Of a stretch of 64,000 nucleotides of DNA, positions 26,733 through 35,952 are shown piece after piece (the first letter of the stretch is position 1; every line of letters starts with the position of its first letter). Below the pieces are notes generated by a model. The model was given only the letters and a program-made list of their open reading frames with translations. It searched no databases and was not told the origin of the DNA. This DNA comes from Altererythrobacter sp. Root672. Its GTDB lineage: Bacteria; Pseudomonadota; Alphaproteobacteria; Sphingomonadales; Sphingomonadaceae. The stretch lies in assembly GCF_001427865.1 (NCBI RefSeq), contig NZ_LMHH01000004.1, positions 1 to 64,000 on the forward strand. Reading direction: 5' to 3'. Both the position numbers and the translations under genes were made by a program.

Positions 26733-27755
26733 TTGCGTGTGCACTTTCTGCTCTCAATCGCGCGCCGTATAATCTCATGGTTCGTCGGCATGTTGGCGGC
26801 CTGCCTTGTTCTGGCGTCGCCCCCAGTGCTCGCTCAGCCGCCCCAACCGCTGCAGCATTTCGTCTATCTCGGACAGGACGAACTCGACTTGAACCTGCCC
26901 ATTCTCGACCGGCAGGATATCGGCGGTGCGGAAATTATCTACGTGTGGCGCAACCTTGAGCCGAGCGAGGGCGCATATGACTTTTCGATGATCGAACACG
27001 ACCTCGCGCTGACCCAAGCGCGTGGCAAAGCGTTGTTCGTGGAGGTGGGGGATCGCTTCTTTGCACCTGATGCGCGCTGGCTTCCGCAGTATATGCTCGA
27101 TGAGCCGCAGTATGGCGGAGGGTTGGCGCGTCAGTTCGACAACTCGCAACCGGGGCGCGCGCCAGTCCCCAAGGGTTGGATCAGCCGCCAATGGGATTCG
27201 GAGGTACGGACCCGCTTCCAGGCCCTGCTGGCTGCGCTCGCCGATCGGTTCGATGGCCGCATAGCGGGCGTCATCCTGACTGAAACCGCGGTGACGGTCG
27301 ATCGCGATACACCGCCCGAAGGTTGGGACTGCGACCGCTATTTCGAGGCCGAGATCGAAAACGTGCTCTTCGCGCGACAGGCGTTCACCCGTTCGCACGT
27401 CGTCCAGTATGTCAATTTCTGGCCTTGCGGGTGGGCGAACGCACGCCCTTACATGAGCCAGTTCTTCGAGCTGGCCGCAGTCAGCGGGATTGGCGTGGGA
27501 GGCCCGGACATCGTCCCCTACCGGCCAGGACAGATGGCGAACAGCTACCCCTTCATCCGCGCCTACCGGGACAAGGTCCCTTTGGTGGCGATGGCGATCC
27601 AGGAGCCGACACTGGAATATCTGAATCCGCAGACAGGCAAGCCGTTCACGCGAGAGGAATTCGAACGATTCGCGACCGGCTATCTCGGCGCAGACATCAT
27701 CTTCTGGAGTAAGGACACGCCTTGGTTGCGCAGCCGGCCCCTCGGCGCGCCCTAG
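26733..27755 (+). CDS. Secreted TIM-barrel glycosidase-like protein
   Basis: A 340-aa protein. A signal peptide (WFVGMLAACLVLASPPVLAQ) is followed by a domain like beta-galactosidase-type barrels: YVWRNLEPSEGAYDFSMIE near residue 70 is the strand-and-loop seen where a pilgrim-like WRxLEPxxGxYDF motif opens such barrels, and GVILTETAV near 180 carries a possible catalytic acid. The start is unclear: TTG at 26733 or GTG at 26739. The substrate is unknown and enzyme activity is not certain. Confidence 0.6.
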   Translation: MRVHFLLSIARRIISWFVGMLAACLVLASPPVLAQPPQPLQHFVYLGQDELDLNLPILDRQDIGGAEIIYVWRNLEPSEGAYDFSMIEHDLALTQARGKALFVEVGDRFFAPDARWLPQYMLDEPQYGGGLARQFDNSQPGRAPVPKGWISRQWDSEVRTRFQALLAALADRFDGRIAGVILTETAVTVDRDTPPEGWDCDRYFEAEIENVLFARQAFTRSHVVQYVNFWPCGWANARPYMSQFFELAAVSGIGVGGPDIVPYRPGQMANSYPFIRAYRDKVPLVAMAIQEPTLEYLNPQTGKPFTREEFERFATGYLGADIIFWSKDTPWLRSRPLGAP

Positions 27756-27846
27756 CTGGCTCCGCCGATAGGATATCCGAAACCTCCCCGTAGACGACCG
27801 TTCAGGGCGCTTGGAGTGCCGCGCCGCATGCATTAGCGTCGCCGAC

Positions 27847-29166
27847 ATGAACCGCCGCGTCCTGCTACCCGTTCTTCTCGCAGCCGCGACGAATGCCGAA
27901 GCACAATCCACGACAATCGCGCCGGGCGATGGGTTCGAAGTCGAGCGATACGCCGTCGCGCTTCGTCCCGACCTCGAGACAGCGGCAGTTTCGGGCACGG
28001 AAACGATTGACGTGCGCGGTACGTCCGATCGGGTGACGCACCTGGCGTTCTCGGCCAATGCGCTGCGCATCGCGGACGCGATGGTCGACGCAACGCCGGT
28101 CCAGGTCTCGTCCACCACCGATGCTATCGTCTTCACCCTGCCGCAGGCCCTTCGCAAAGGCCGCAAGGTGACGCTGCGATTCCGGTTCGAGGGCACGCCG
28201 GCTCGCGGCCTGACGGCCGTGGCGGGGAGTATCTACGCCAGCTATTTCGCGTGCGACTGGATGGTCTGCCTGCAGGACGCCCCGGGCGACAAGGCGCACC
28301 TGGCGCTCGATCTGTTCCTGCCTGCCGATGCGCAATCGGTCGGCGTCGGACGGGCGAGTCCGGCGGCGACTTCGGCCGATCCGCTGGTCATCCATCGTTG
28401 GCGGTCCACCCGGCCCTACTCGCCCTATCTCTACGCCTTCGCCGCCGGCCGGCTGCCTCGGCAGGCGATCGCAACCGCGCACGGCGAGCTTGTCTATTTC
28501 GATGGCACCGGCAGCAACGCCGACCTGGCCGCACTGTTCGCCGAGGCGCCCGCAATCACGGCGTTTCTCGCTAACAAGGCGGGGATGCCCTTGCCCGATC
28601 GCCGATACGCGCAAGTGCTGGTTCCCGGTCGTGAAGCGCAGGAGTCGGCCGGCTTCTCGCTAATCGGCCAGAGCGAGCTCGACCGTGAGCGCGACGATCC
28701 GTCGTCGGCCTGGATCATCGCGCATGAAATGGCGCACCAATGGTGGGGCAACCTCGTGACGTGCGCCACCTGGCAGGATTTCTGGCTCAACGAGGGCATG
28801 GCCACGTTCATGGTGGCCGCCTGGAAGGAGCACAGCGCCGGCGACGCTGCCTATCGCCAGGAGCTCGATGTCGCGCGGCGCCGCGTCGAGCAGGTCCGCG
28901 AGCTTGGTTTCGACAAGCCGCTCGCGTGGGATGGCGAATACCCGTCGCTCCGGGCCCGGCGGGCTGTCCAGTACAGCAAGGGCGCGCTGTTCCTGGCACA
29001 TCTGCGGGAGACAATTGGCGAGGTGGCCTTCTGGAACGGGCTACGCCGTTTCACCCGGCAGCATGCGAGGAAAACGGTGACGAGCAAGGACTTCCAGAAC
29101 GCGATGGAACGGTCGAGCGGGCGCGACCTGTCCGCCACCTTTGCCGAGTGGGTCTACGGCAAGTAG
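27847..29166 (+). CDS. M1-family metallopeptidase, secreted
   Basis: A 439-aa zinc aminopeptidase-type protein. A signal peptide (MNRRVLLPVLLAAATNAEA) leads to an N-terminal beta domain and then the M1 catalytic core: zinc motif HEMAHQWWG (residues 293-297 for HExxH) and the third ligand Glu316 in LNEGMATFM, followed by a YSKGALFLAHL helix. The GxMEN exopeptidase motif is replaced by a region reading QESAGFSLIG, so N-terminal specificity may differ. It is shorter than classic 850-residue PepN. The ATG at 27847 opens the signal peptide. It sits 90 bases after the barrel protein. Confidence 0.85.
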   Translation: MNRRVLLPVLLAAATNAEAQSTTIAPGDGFEVERYAVALRPDLETAAVSGTETIDVRGTSDRVTHLAFSANALRIADAMVDATPVQVSSTTDAIVFTLPQALRKGRKVTLRFRFEGTPARGLTAVAGSIYASYFACDWMVCLQDAPGDKAHLALDLFLPADAQSVGVGRASPAATSADPLVIHRWRSTRPYSPYLYAFAAGRLPRQAIATAHGELVYFDGTGSNADLAALFAEAPAITAFLANKAGMPLPDRRYAQVLVPGREAQESAGFSLIGQSELDRERDDPSSAWIIAHEMAHQWWGNLVTCATWQDFWLNEGMATFMVAAWKEHSAGDAAYRQELDVARRRVEQVRELGFDKPLAWDGEYPSLRARRAVQYSKGALFLAHLRETIGEVAFWNGLRRFTRQHARKTVTSKDFQNAMERSSGRDLSATFAEWVYGK

Positions 29167-29348
29167 CTGAAGCGACGGGCCTCACGCTGGTGGGCAGCTC
29201 CGGATCGTCACGACCTGGGCTGGCCGGTAGCAAACCGTCCGGTTTCGAGCCTCATCGAGCATAAAGCAGACGGTCATGCGTCAGCGACCATCTCACGAAA
29301 GGTGGGACGGGGCCACAGATGAAGAAGGGCCCAATGACCCCTTGCGAC

Positions 29349-30323
29349 CTATTTGGTCCGTGCGCCTCTTGGCGGCGCGTCAGGGGCATCGATGTTGATC
29401 CGTTCCTGTTCCGTCACGACACGGCCATGGCGCACCTGGGCATGGATCGCCGTCACGTACTCCCCCAGCATGCCAATGAATGCGATCTGCACGCCAGAAA
29501 GGAAGAACAGCGAGACCAACAGGGTTGTTATCCCGCGAGGTGCTGCATCTGGCAGTAGGAAGTACGCGACAAGCATCGCAATTGCGTAGGCGACACACAG
29601 AGCCGAAAGGGCAAACCCCGCGAGAGTGGCGAGGCGCATCGGCGCACTGGTGAACGCGAAAATGCCGTTCAAGGCCTGGTCCACTAGCGTCCAGACGCGA
29701 AGCTTGGACTTGCCCCTCTCACGCGACACCCACGTATAGGGCAGGATCACCCGACGAAAACCGACAGACGCGACAAGGCCGCGGATATAGGGATATTGAT
29801 CCTCGTGCCCAATCATCGCGTCGAGGACCTTGCGATCGACCAGTTGGAATTCGCCGACATTTTCTGGAATTTCGAAATCCGCCAGCTTGTTGACGATCGC
29901 ATAAAACAGACGGCGACAGGCGCGCATGATCGCACCTTCCTGCCGCTCCATCCGGGCCCCCGCGACGACCTGATATCCCTGCTCCCATAGTTTGACGAAA
30001 TCGGGGAGCATTTGGGGCGGATCCTGAAGGTCAACCGGAAGCATCAATAGAACGGCATCACCGGTCGCGTATCGAAATGCGTTGAAAGTTGAACGAAACA
30101 GACCAAAATTGCGGGCGTTAACAATCACTTTGACTGCCGGATCGGCACAGGCGATCGCGCGCAGCTTCTCGACCGTTCTATCCGTCGACGCATTGTCCGC
30201 GAAAATGTGTTCTCGAGTGTAACCAGGCAGTTGCTCGTCAAAGATCCTCTTCACCGTCGCATGGCAGATTTCGACGTTGTCTTCCTCTTGGTAGCACGGC
30301 GAAACGACGGTGATTACAGGCAT
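29349..30323 (-). CDS. Family 2 glycosyltransferase, polyprenyl-phosphate type
   Basis: A 324-aa enzyme of the DPM1/GtrB/ArnC group, which moves a sugar from a nucleotide donor to a polyprenyl phosphate on the inner leaflet. The N-terminal GT-A fold shows VVSPCYQEEDNVEI, DNASTDRT and the DLQDPP metal-binding motif. Two C-terminal membrane helices (about 235-260 and 270-295) fit the GtrB architecture. Start ATG at 30321-30323. The methyltransferase gene upstream suggests polysaccharide or glycan decoration. Confidence 0.85.
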   Translation of the reverse strand: MPVITVVSPCYQEEDNVEICHATVKRIFDEQLPGYTREHIFADNASTDRTVEKLRAIACADPAVKVIVNARNFGLFRSTFNAFRYATGDAVLLMLPVDLQDPPQMLPDFVKLWEQGYQVVAGARMERQEGAIMRACRRLFYAIVNKLADFEIPENVGEFQLVDRKVLDAMIGHEDQYPYIRGLVASVGFRRVILPYTWVSRERGKSKLRVWTLVDQALNGIFAFTSAPMRLATLAGFALSALCVAYAIAMLVAYFLLPDAAPRGITTLLVSLFFLSGVQIAFIGMLGEYVTAIHAQVRHGRVVTEQERINIDAPDAPPRGARTK

Positions 30324-30450
30324 CGCGTTGCTCCGAAAAAGGCGGCGATGCCGGTTGTCCGAACAGACCGGTTAGTTGGCCCAGGTCTATTGCGGCGGAC
30401 CTCGCACTGCCGAAGAGGAGGGTCGTTGATGACGCTCTGCATCCGAGCAG

Positions 30451-31746
30451 TCAGGAAATCTGCAAATAAGGGATCGCTGTGACGAATTTCCCGCCCCACT
30501 CTGAAATGAATGACATTTGCGACATCACTTCTTGTCGCAGATTCCAGGGTAGGACCAGTAAATAGTCGGGCTGAACGTCCTCGATTGCCCTCACGTCGAA
30601 GATCTTCACTCCGCTGCCTGGCATGAACCGACCCACTTTGGCTGGACTGCGATCGACAATGAACGGCAGGCTGGCGGCCGCCAGTCCGCAGTAGTTCAAG
30701 AACGTGTTTGCCTTGGCCGCTGCGCCGTAGCCAACGACCATTTTCCCGGCCTGATGAGCTTGCTCAAGAAACGCGAGAAACTCGCCACGTACTTGCTGCA
30801 TTCTGTTTTCAAAGCCGTGATATCCCGCAGCGCGGTTGAGTTGGGCGGCCAACTCCGCATCAATGACGGCCAGCACGGCATTTGTCGTTTGGTGACGTGC
30901 ATCTCTATGACACGCGTAGACACGCAGCGATCCGCCATGGGTGTCGAGTTCCTCAACGTCAAATATGCGAAGACCGTGGTCACCAAGGATTCGATGAACC
31001 GCAAGCAGCGAGAGGTAGCAGAAGTGTTCGTGATAAATCTGGTCGAACTGCAGCCCCGCGATGGTACGCAAGAGATGTGGAAATTCGACGGTGAACACGG
31101 CCTCGGGTTTCAAGATCACGGTGACCCCTCGCACGAAGTCACCGATGTCGGGTACATGAGCCAGGACATTCTTCGCGCTGAGATGGTCAGCCGCGAGTCC
31201 ACGAGCGACCAGCAACTTCGCGGTCTCCTCCCCGAAGAACAGCACCTCAGTCGGAATCAGTGCCGCTATCGCGGCCTGGGCGACATTGACGGCAGGCTCG
31301 ATACCCAGAACTGGGATGCCGGAGCGCATGAAGTACTGCAGGAGATACCCATCGTTGCTCGCGATCTCGACCACCAGATCCTTTGGCCCGAGGGAAAATC
31401 GCTCAATCATCTTGGCTGCGTAACGCTCACAATGATCTAGCCAGCTTGCCGAATTGGACGAGAAATAGGGATAATCGCCGAAGATTGCCTCCGGTGAGAT
31501 GACCCGGTCAACTTGGACGAGAAAGCAATTGTCGCAAAAGCGAGCGTGGAGCGGATAGGTGGGCTCGGCCCGGGCGGCCGCCCGAGTTCCCATGTAGTCG
31601 TTCGCCAAAGGCTGCAGGCCAAGGTTGGCCCAATTAGTACGCAGCGGCGAACGGCAATATTGGCAGGAGTGCGTGGAGGCTTGGCATTCTTCGGAGTCGT
31701 TCCGAACCCGTTCAAAATCAAGTGGATCGAGTTCGGAAGAAGCCAT
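30451..31746 (-). CDS. Sugar C-methyltransferase-like SAM enzyme
   Basis: A 431-aa protein with the three-part layout of NDP-hexose C-methyltransferases (TylC3 type): an N-terminal zinc-binding domain (CQYC near residue 28 and CDNC near 77), a central SAM domain (LVVEIASNDGYLLQYF) and a C-terminal domain with VGYGAAAKANTFLNYCGL. It probably methylates a nucleotide sugar that the neighbouring glycosyltransferase pathway uses. The ATG at 31744-31746 is the first in frame. Its 3' end is about 130 bases from the start of the glycosyltransferase gene. Confidence 0.8.
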   Translation of the reverse strand: MASSELDPLDFERVRNDSEECQASTHSCQYCRSPLRTNWANLGLQPLANDYMGTRAAARAEPTYPLHARFCDNCFLVQVDRVISPEAIFGDYPYFSSNSASWLDHCERYAAKMIERFSLGPKDLVVEIASNDGYLLQYFMRSGIPVLGIEPAVNVAQAAIAALIPTEVLFFGEETAKLLVARGLAADHLSAKNVLAHVPDIGDFVRGVTVILKPEAVFTVEFPHLLRTIAGLQFDQIYHEHFCYLSLLAVHRILGDHGLRIFDVEELDTHGGSLRVYACHRDARHQTTNAVLAVIDAELAAQLNRAAGYHGFENRMQQVRGEFLAFLEQAHQAGKMVVGYGAAAKANTFLNYCGLAAASLPFIVDRSPAKVGRFMPGSGVKIFDVRAIEDVQPDYLLVLPWNLRQEVMSQMSFISEWGGKFVTAIPYLQIS

Positions 31747-31865
31747 TTGCCGCTCTCAGCACCCGACTTCCGTTGCGACTAACATGGTCAATTGTTCGCA
31801 CCGCGCGTGATAGACCATTACAAACAGGTGGTCGTTCGCCAGATCCAAGGTCTGCCAGCGTGTCA

Positions 31866-32297
31866 TCAGTGTTCCAGGCTCGCGAGCAATTGAACGAGCA
31901 AGGGACGGATCCGCAGGATTTCCTCGCGATGGGTGACGCTAAGTTTGGCGAGTATCGAGACTGCATGATCACTTAGCCGCAGCAGCGCTTGCCGGCGGTC
32001 ATGTTCTGATGCTTGTCTGCTGACCAGGCCAAGCGCCACTAGCCTGTCCACAAGCCCCGTGGCGCTATGCGGCTTGAGTATTAGCCGTTCCGCGACGTAG
32101 CCCACGGTAGCCGCTCCCCTCGGGGCGGCGCGAATTGCCAGCAAGGCCTGGTGCTGCTGCGGCGTCAGGCCGCATTCGGCGGCCTTCTTTTCGCTGAACG
32201 CCAGAAACTCGCGGAGAGAAAAGCGGAAGTCCGCAAGCGCCGCATAGTCTGCGTCGCCCAGTTCGGCGGCCATCGCCTCTAGGATCAGTTGGGTCAT
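31866..32297 (-). CDS. MarR-family transcriptional regulator
   Basis: A 143-aa winged-helix regulator. The DNA-binding part reads LTPQQHQALLAIRAAP, VGYVAERLILKPHSATGLVD and RLVALGLVSRQASEHDRRQA, the last being the MarR wing (DxRR). Start ATG at 32295-32297. It is divergent from the ClC channel gene, whose start is 60 bases away, so it may control that gene and itself from the shared promoter. Confidence 0.85.
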   Translation of the reverse strand: MTQLILEAMAAELGDADYAALADFRFSLREFLAFSEKKAAECGLTPQQHQALLAIRAAPRGAATVGYVAERLILKPHSATGLVDRLVALGLVSRQASEHDRRQALLRLSDHAVSILAKLSVTHREEILRIRPLLVQLLASLEH

Positions 32298-32356
32298 TGA
32301 TAAATATCGTAGCACGACATAATGACCTCGTCCAACTGCCCCCAAAGTCGAGTTCA

Positions 32357-34150
32357 ATGACTATTCCGGACTCCCTGTCAGCCCACCGTCCTCTCGGCGA
32401 TCACACCACCGATCACCGTATGTTGATGCTCTCCGGTGCGGCCACTCTGGTGGGTACCGGTGGAGCGGTTGGGGCCTGGATTCTTCTCAAGGCGATTGCC
32501 GTCGCCACCAATGTTTTCTGGTTCGGCCGGATCTCCGATGTGCCATCCACGATCACTGACAAGGCTTGGGGTATTGGGATTGTCGCCGTTCCCGTCGTTG
32601 GAAGTCTGATAGTCGGGCTGATGGCACGCTTTGGATCGGAAAAGATCCGGGGCCATGGCATCCCAGAAGCGATCGAGGCGATCCTCTATGGGGAGAGCCG
32701 ACTTTCACCGAAAGTAGCGGTGCTTAAGCCACTATCCTCCGCGATTTCGATCGGAAGTGGAGGACCGTTCGGGGCCGAAGGACCGATCATAATGACAGGT
32801 GGTGCGATAGGATCTCTCTTCGCTCAACTGTTCCACCTCAGCGCCGCCGAACGAAAAACCCTGCTCGTTGCAGGGGCCGCCGCAGGCATGACGGCGATCT
32901 TTGGCACGCCCATGGCTGCCATCCTCCTCGCGATCGAGGTCCTGCTATTCGAGTGGAAGCCGCGTAGCTTTGTCCCGGTCGTAATCGCGGTGCTCGTTTC
33001 GTTGTTGTGGCGCCCGATACTGATCGACAGCGGTCCACTCTTTCCCGCTCAACATGCAGTGCATCTGGAGGCGCGCCTCATGGGCATTGCCATAGCCATG
33101 GGTGTGCTGGCGGGATGCCTGGCCTCACTGTTGTCTACGTTGCTCTACCGTATCGAGGACCTGTTCGGACGCCTTCCTGTCCATTGGATGTGGTGGCCAG
33201 CAATCGGCGCATTGGCAGTCGGCATTGGCGGGCTCATTGATGCGCATGTACTCGGTGCGGGATACGAGAGCATCCGGGCCTTGCTCGAGGGCTCCCCCAC
33301 TATGCGCGTCGCCGTCTCACTTCTGCTGGTAAAGGCAGCAGTTTGGCTCATCGCGCTCGGGTCAGGCACGTCGGGCGGTGTACTCGCACCTCTACTGTTG
33401 CTGGGAGGCGCCCTCGGTTTCCTGGTGGGCCATTTCCTGCCCGGCGGCAGTGCACTTTGGGCGCTCGCGGGCATGGCAGGCATCATGAGTGGGGCCATGC
33501 GTGCGCCGCTCACGGCTGCTCTTTTTGCCGTGGAGCTGACCGGCGACTTTGCCATGCTGCCGCTAACCGTCGCCGCGTCGGCAGGTGCTTATGCGGTCAG
33601 CGTCCTCCTGATGCGTCGCTCGATCCTGACAGAAAAGATCGCCCGGCGCGGACGCCATATTCTCCAGGAGTACACGGTCGATCCGTTCGACTTCTTGCAG
33701 GCACGGCAGGTGATGACGCCTTCGCCAGAGACCTTGCCAAGCTGCATGCCCGTTTCAGACGCCGCCAGCTTTTTCGCCAATGACGCGCTTCACCGAAGCT
33801 ATCCCGTCATCGACGACGAGCGGAGGTTGGTAGGCCTCGCTTCACGATCGGATGCCCTTCGCTGGCAGGTGGAGGGTGCGCCCGAGCAAGCCACGTTGGC
33901 AGACATTCTGTCTGATGCATCCCAGCCGTTCGGACTGCCGGAGGACTCTCTCGGCAAGATCGCCGATCTGATGGTCGATACTGGAGTGGGACGCATACCT
34001 ATTGTCGACCCTGCAACCCGCCGCGTTGTAGGTCTGCTGACACGGCAGGACTTGCTCAAGGTCCGTGACGTTCGTCGTGGAGCCGAACTTACGCGCGTAC
34101 GAGGAAACGAGCCTTTGGCCGTAAAACGGTTCGCCTCCGTCAAGACGTAG
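32357..34150 (+). CDS. ClC-family chloride channel or transporter with CBS domains
   Basis: A 597-aa membrane protein. The ClC filter motifs are visible: GSGGPFGAEGP (residues about 132-143, with gating Glu141 in GAEGP) and GSGTSGGVLAP later. The C-terminal part (about 450-580) is a CBS pair, with ARQVMTPSPETL and VVGLLTRQDLLK. The first motif is GSGGP in place of the usual GSGIP, so ion selectivity may be altered. Start ATG at 32357; the divergent MarR gene starts 60 bases away. A winged-helix gene follows after 10 bases. Confidence 0.9.
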   Translation: MTIPDSLSAHRPLGDHTTDHRMLMLSGAATLVGTGGAVGAWILLKAIAVATNVFWFGRISDVPSTITDKAWGIGIVAVPVVGSLIVGLMARFGSEKIRGHGIPEAIEAILYGESRLSPKVAVLKPLSSAISIGSGGPFGAEGPIIMTGGAIGSLFAQLFHLSAAERKTLLVAGAAAGMTAIFGTPMAAILLAIEVLLFEWKPRSFVPVVIAVLVSLLWRPILIDSGPLFPAQHAVHLEARLMGIAIAMGVLAGCLASLLSTLLYRIEDLFGRLPVHWMWWPAIGALAVGIGGLIDAHVLGAGYESIRALLEGSPTMRVAVSLLLVKAAVWLIALGSGTSGGVLAPLLLLGGALGFLVGHFLPGGSALWALAGMAGIMSGAMRAPLTAALFAVELTGDFAMLPLTVAASAGAYAVSVLLMRRSILTEKIARRGRHILQEYTVDPFDFLQARQVMTPSPETLPSCMPVSDAASFFANDALHRSYPVIDDERRLVGLASRSDALRWQVEGAPEQATLADILSDASQPFGLPEDSLGKIADLMVDTGVGRIPIVDPATRRVVGLLTRQDLLKVRDVRRGAELTRVRGNEPLAVKRFASVKT

Positions 34151-34160
34151 CTCCGGCAAA

Positions 34161-34481
34161 ATGACCAATCAGGAGCAACTGGAAGCCTTTATCGGAAGAA
34201 CGTTCCGATCGGTCTGGGCGCTCGAGATTCTCAGATTCCTCTCTGACAATGATGGGCGGAGCTTTCGCGGAGAGGACCTTATTTCAACGCTGCACCTAAG
34301 CCAGGCGGTCGTTAAGAGGAGCATTATCGATCTGATGGCGGCAGGTCTTGTGACGGTCGACGAGAGAGGACTGATTGCTTTTGGCACCGACCATCAATCA
34401 GAGTTCGTGAACGCTGCGATCGATCTTTACGTGAGGAGCCCCAACAAGGTGCGGCGCGTGATAGTTGCACAACAAATGTAG
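34161..34481 (+). CDS. Small winged-helix regulator-like protein
   Basis: A 106-aa protein beginning MTNQEQLEAFIGRTFRSVWA, paralogous to 17152-17526. The winged helix reads FRGEDLISTLHLSQAVVKRS and MAAGLVTVDERGLIA. Its ATG lies 10 bases after the ClC stop, so the two are cotranscribed. Both copies of this family in the window are linked to membrane proteins. Confidence 0.65.
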   Translation: MTNQEQLEAFIGRTFRSVWALEILRFLSDNDGRSFRGEDLISTLHLSQAVVKRSIIDLMAAGLVTVDERGLIAFGTDHQSEFVNAAIDLYVRSPNKVRRVIVAQQM

Positions 34482-34604
34482 GCGCTCGCCTAAGCCGCCG
34501 GAGCAGACGAGCCGGTCGACGGGGCAACGCGAGCAAGAGCGGATCGTCAGCCATCGAGCTCAAGATCAACGGCAGCGACAACCAGAAGATGCTGCGGAAC
34601 GCTG

Positions 34605-35897
34605 TCAATCGACGCTGACGGCCCCCAGCGGCAAGTTCTCGCCTGCCTCGGTTTGCCTGACCAACCGATAGCTGCCGGGCGGGAGCATCAGCGTCACGGC
34701 CTCGACGCCGCTCCCGACAAGCATCTGATCCATCGCGATCGCGCCCTCGGGCTCCCCGGCGACGAATGCGCGCACCAGGCTGCGTGCGCCAAGCGGCTCG
34801 AGCGCAACCACATGCGGCTTGCGGTAACTGTCCATTGCTAGCCAATCGGGGCGACCGTTCACCTCGTGCTGCACCGGATGGATCACACTGAGGTCGACCC
34901 GGTAAACGTCGAGCGGGTGCTCCGGATCGTTGGCGATCACCACCGGCGCCGCGGGCGAGCCGAATTGCGCGACGAAGGCTTTGTAGAGCAACGTGTCGTG
35001 CTCGCTGTCGTGCTGCGGCGTGCCTTCGATCTGGTCGATCGTCAGCGGGTCTTCGCCGGTCAGCTCCTTGAGCCGGCCGCCGAACAGGTGCAGCGGCGCC
35101 CCCGTTACAGTCTCAGCCAGGTGGCCGAAGCCGACATGGACCAGCACGCGCGCATTCGGATCGGCATCGAGCAGAGCCTTGATGTTCTCCGCCTGCGCCT
35201 GCTCGCGGAGGTCGATGTATTTTTCCCGCGCAGTTCCCGGCGGCGGCTGCTGTTCGGGCCGGATCTCGTAACCGACCAGCGTGTAGCCTGCCGCGCCGGC
35301 CTGCCGCGCGAGATCGCCGAACACGGGCTCCATCGTATAGAACCCGGTCCGCCCCGCGCCCATGGGCGCACCGTCCTCCAACAAGGGCCCGCAGTGCGAG
35401 CCCGAGCAAAAGGTCTCGGCTGCAAAGTGCGTGAAGCCGGCTTCGCGCAGCGCGAGCATCAGCCGGTAGGTGAACGCGCGGTGGCGCGGCGCGTGATGGG
35501 CTTCGTTGATCATCACCACCCGCCTTCCTTCGGCGGCGCGCACTATCGCCTCGATGGCCGGCTCGGGCCGAACTTGGGAAAGGTCGGGCGGCGGTTGCGA
35601 GGGAGTATCGACCTCCCGGCGAGCGTAGAGTTCGTCGGCCGTGGCGATATCGCCGCTGAACGACCAGTATTGCGCACCCATGCCGCTTGCCGCCGGATTG
35701 GCCGCCATCACCTGCTCGAACAGCACCAGCGCGGGCATCAGCTTGTCGTCGAGCGCCAACTTCATGACATCGTTCATGCTCGGCGCAGCCGTAGTCTGCG
35801 CCGGCGCGCTCGGCGTGGGCGTGGTTTGCGCCTGCGCACTCCCGGCGCAGGCCGCCACAGCGACGATCGGAACGAGCCACCCCCTCATTCGAGGCAT
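34605..35897 (-). CDS. Secreted ChaN/EreA-like protein, copy 1
   Basis: A 430-aa protein with a signal peptide (MRGWLVPIVAVAACAGSAQA). The core has VVMINEAHHAPRHRAFTYRL and VLVHVGFGHLAE, the paired His/Glu motifs of the ChaN (heme-binding)/erythromycin-esterase-like superfamily. The C-terminal part is beta-rich. It is a close paralogue of 51145-52407. The ATG at 35895-35897 is used; a second ATG nine bases on is the one conserved in the paralogue. Its start is 55 bases from the IS6 end at 35953. The substrate is unknown. Confidence 0.65.
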   Translation of the reverse strand: MPRMRGWLVPIVAVAACAGSAQAQTTPTPSAPAQTTAAPSMNDVMKLALDDKLMPALVLFEQVMAANPAASGMGAQYWSFSGDIATADELYARREVDTPSQPPPDLSQVRPEPAIEAIVRAAEGRRVVMINEAHHAPRHRAFTYRLMLALREAGFTHFAAETFCSGSHCGPLLEDGAPMGAGRTGFYTMEPVFGDLARQAGAAGYTLVGYEIRPEQQPPPGTAREKYIDLREQAQAENIKALLDADPNARVLVHVGFGHLAETVTGAPLHLFGGRLKELTGEDPLTIDQIEGTPQHDSEHDTLLYKAFVAQFGSPAAPVVIANDPEHPLDVYRVDLSVIHPVQHEVNGRPDWLAMDSYRKPHVVALEPLGARSLVRAFVAGEPEGAIAMDQMLVGSGVEAVTLMLPPGSYRLVRQTEAGENLPLGAVSVD

Positions 35898-35952
35898 GAT
35901 GCACGTCGCGAGATCGAACGCAAGCATCTGGTCCCGGTGCAACGGTCTGTGG

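Noticed and set aside
26775-28196. A 473-codon minus-strand frame
   Set aside because: It crosses two well-supported plus-strand genes (barrel protein and M1 peptidase); the translated product has no recognisable motif.
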